A stretch of 64,000 nucleotides of DNA, taken from the NCBI GenBank assembly GCA_026390575.1, contig JAPLFR010000007.1:62001-126000 (forward strand), given 5' to 3'. Shown piece by piece: positions 62,015 through 64,000 of this stretch (position 1 is the first letter of the stretch; each line of letters opens with the position of its first letter). Both the position numbers and the translations under genes were made by a program. A model generated the notes under the pieces. That model was given only the letters and a program-made list of their open reading frames with translations. It did not search any database and was not told where the DNA came from. The stretch is from Ignavibacteriales bacterium. Lineage in GTDB: Bacteria > Bacteroidota > Ignavibacteria > UBA10030.

Positions 62015-63268
62015 TTATTTTCTAATCTGTCCTTTTCCATGAACGACGAACTTAGTACTTGTCAGTTCCACAAGTCCCATCGGTCCTCGTGCGTGAAGTT
62101 TTTGAGTGCTGATGCCGATTTCAGCGCCAAGACCAAATTCATAACCATCAGTAAACCGCGTTGAGGCGTTTACATATACTGCGGCTGAATCTATTTCCCG
62201 CAGAAATCTTTCGCCGTTTGTCTTCTTGCTGGTAACAATCGCATCGGAATGGTGGGAACCGAAATGATTGATATGACAAATGGCTTCATCTAAACTCTTC
62301 ACTACTTTAATAGCGATAATGAGATCTAAATACTCTCTGTACCATTCAGCATCCCGAGCGAGTACCGTATTGTTGATAATCGATAACGTTTTTTTATCAC
62401 CGCGAATTTCAACTCCGGCTTGCCTCAGCCTGTTCACAACGCGCGGTAAGAATTTTTCCGCTATTTTCTCATGCACGAGCAGCTTCTCCGCCGCATTACA
62501 GACCGATGGTCTTTGTACTTTTGCGTTAAAAACAATCGCCTCTGCTTTTGCAAGGTCAGCAAAACTGTCAACATAGATATGGCAGTTGCCTTCTCCGTGT
62601 GCGATGACAGGCACAACGGAATTCTCCTGAATAAAGCTGATCAGCTTTTGACTCCCGCGCGGAATGATCACATCAAGATATTCCTCCTGCTTCAACATAG
62701 TCATCACTGCTTTTCTGTCTGTCGTATCGATAAACTCTACACACCCGGTGGGCAGGTGTACATCGTGCAATGCCTTTTTAATGATATCTACGAGTTTCTT
62801 GTTCGTATGTATCGCTTCCGATCCACCCCGCAGCAGCACAGCGTTCCCGGATTTCAAACACAGGACAGAAGCATCGATTGTCACATTCGGCCTCGCTTCA
62901 TAAATAATACCAATAGCGCCGAGTGGCACTCTCATCTTTTCAATAAGAAGACCGTTTGGCCGTTTTGTCTTCTCAAGAACTCTCCCAACAGGATCAGGAA
63001 GTTTGATAACATCCTTCACACCGTCCATCATGTGTTTGATACGCTGTTCAGTGAGAGTCAATCTGTCAAGTAATACTTTTGGCAATCCGGTTTGTTTCGC
63101 ATTCTTCAAATCTTTTTTGTTGGCATTAAGAATTACCGAGGCTTCACTAAGAAGACGATGGTTGATCGCGTTGAGCAAAGAATTTTTTTTCGCGGTCGTG
63201 CAGTTATAAAGAATTCCGCTTGCTTCTTTGACAGACCGCGCCTTCTTGATAATATTGACTTCTAACAC
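62015..63268 (-). CDS. proA: glutamate-5-semialdehyde dehydrogenase
   Basis: A 417-residue NADPH-dependent reductase that converts glutamyl-5-phosphate to the semialdehyde, the second step of proline synthesis. The catalytic cysteine is C257 in VQRPSVCNAAEKLLVH. Other motifs: GLLIEKMRVPLGAIGIIYEARPN, IPRGSQKLI. The start overlaps proB by 7 bp, as often in proBA operons. Length is normal. Confidence 0.97.
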   Translation of the reverse strand: MLEVNIIKKARSVKEASGILYNCTTAKKNSLLNAINHRLLSEASVILNANKKDLKNAKQTGLPKVLLDRLTLTEQRIKHMMDGVKDVIKLPDPVGRVLEKTKRPNGLLIEKMRVPLGAIGIIYEARPNVTIDASVLCLKSGNAVLLRGGSEAIHTNKKLVDIIKKALHDVHLPTGCVEFIDTTDRKAVMTMLKQEEYLDVIIPRGSQKLISFIQENSVVPVIAHGEGNCHIYVDSFADLAKAEAIVFNAKVQRPSVCNAAEKLLVHEKIAEKFLPRVVNRLRQAGVEIRGDKKTLSIINNTVLARDAEWYREYLDLIIAIKVVKSLDEAICHINHFGSHHSDAIVTSKKTNGERFLREIDSAAVYVNASTRFTDGYEFGLGAEIGISTQKLHARGPMGLVELTSTKFVVHGKGQIRK

Positions 63269-64000
63269 GATGATTCTCCGATAAGCACTAAATTGTCACG
63301 ATGAATCACTTCGTCATGTGATTTGCGGTTGAGAATTTTCTCGATCTCGCCTGTCTTCTTTCCTTTAATTTTACCAAGATCAGTAGAAGAAAATCCAGTG
63401 ACACCTTTCGCAATCACTTTGCTATTTATATCTAATATAGAAATTGTCTCGTTCGCTTTGAATTCTCCATGCACTTCAACAATTCCGGACGGCAGCAGAC
63501 TCTTCTGCTTTTTCAATAGTGCAAGTTTGGCCCCGTCATCCACGCGCACATATCCTTTTGCTGAGGACACAAAACCAATCCACTTTTTTCGCATGTTCAA
63601 TTTGTTTTCTGCCGGCAAAAAGAGCGTGCCCTTAAAAATGCCGGAGAAGATTTCTTCTAATACGCCTGGATTCTTTCCGTTGGCAATGATCATCGCAATC
63701 CCTGCAGAGACACATCGCTTTGCTGCCTGAATTTTTGTAATCATTCCGCCGGTACTTAATTCGGTTTTGCTGCTCTTTGCAAGTTTTTCAATTTGCGGCG
63801 TAATTTTTTCTACGACAGGAATCAGTTCGGCTTCGCGGTTCTTCGTTGGGTCATCCGAGAAAAGTCCGTCAATGTCACTCAGAATGATAAGCAGGTCCGC
63901 CTCAATAAGATTTGCGACCATTGCAGAAAGATTATCGTTATCGCCGAGCTTAATTTCTTCTACAGCAACCGTATCATTTTCGTTGATAATCGGAACAACG
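63262..64000 (-). CDS. proB: glutamate 5-kinase, 5' end outside window
   Basis: The frame stays open to the right edge, so the N-terminal part is missing; about 245 codons are visible. The amino-acid kinase end (VPIINENDTVAVEEIKLGDN, then SAMVANLIEADLLIILSDID) is followed by a C-terminal PUA domain from about 63600 to 63262 (SSAKGYVRVDDGAKLALLKK). It phosphorylates glutamate and is feedback-regulated by proline in many species. It forms the proBA pair with the next gene. Confidence 0.95.
   Translation of the reverse strand, partial: VVPIINENDTVAVEEIKLGDNDNLSAMVANLIEADLLIILSDIDGLFSDDPTKNREAELIPVVEKITPQIEKLAKSSKTELSTGGMITKIQAAKRCVSAGIAMIIANGKNPGVLEEIFSGIFKGTLFLPAENKLNMRKKWIGFVSSAKGYVRVDDGAKLALLKKQKSLLPSGIVEVHGEFKANETISILDINSKVIAKGVTGFSSTDLGKIKGKKTGEIEKILNRKSHDEVIHRDNLVLIGESSC

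Overview
The window (about 44 percent GC) comes from a bacterium of the Bacteroidota–Chlorobiota–Ignavibacteriota (FCB) superphylum, most likely an Ignavibacteriota-type lineage. This is an inference from protein features: several secreted proteins end in a type IX secretion sorting domain with the NYPNPFNPST signature, a TonB-dependent receptor has a carboxypeptidase-like N-terminal domain, and there are many Sec or Tat exported proteins and lipoproteins. No rRNA, convincing tRNA, CRISPR array or prophage was found.

Layout. 1-5.9 kb: a maltodextrin-type locus (TonB receptor cut by the left edge, LacI regulator behind two tandem operators, malQ) plus an orphan sorting-domain fragment. 6-8.5 kb: small membrane and dimeric-barrel proteins and a B12-binding radical SAM enzyme. 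8.6-17.9 kb: a nine-gene minus-strand transcription unit running purM, DUF2721, glycosyltransferase, flippase, deacetylase, glycosyltransferase, ymdB-like, methyltransferase, folD; a glycan cassette sits between purine and one-carbon genes. 18-24.5 kb: two paralogous secreted HExxH proteases. The first carries a dockerin-like module and is followed at once by a lipoprotein with a cohesin-like domain. 24.5-31.7 kb: FAH-family hydrolase, ParA, valS, a preQ0/preQ1 operon (queD-queE-queF-queC) and an OsmC protein. 31.8-42 kb: an accessory stretch with two REP-associated transposases (RAYTs) and their palindromes, acyl-CoA ligase, membrane AraC regulator, Kelch protein, dinB and an AT-rich gene of homing-endonuclease-associated repeats. 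42-50 kb: truA, a DUF885 protein, a solitary DNA methyltransferase and the NAD de novo set nadC-nadA-nadB. 49.8-55 kb: SPFH protein, lipoprotein phosphatase, a degenerate aldo/keto reductase, two Tat-exported DUF362 proteins and a DUF6599-like protein. 55-64 kb: DUF1846, thioredoxin, ygiD-like dioxygenase, cupin, a third RAYT with its own palindromes, M16 peptidase, proA and proB (cut by the right edge).

The points most worth following are: three distinct RAYT/REP families within 27 kb, one with a REP palindrome inside its own transposase gene; a candidate cohesin-dockerin pair outside any cellulosome; the AKR-like/DUF362/DUF362/DUF6599 cluster whose reductase lacks the whole catalytic tetrad; and the AT-rich repeat gene between two REP palindromes. 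All functional calls rest on reading motifs by eye; no database search was run.
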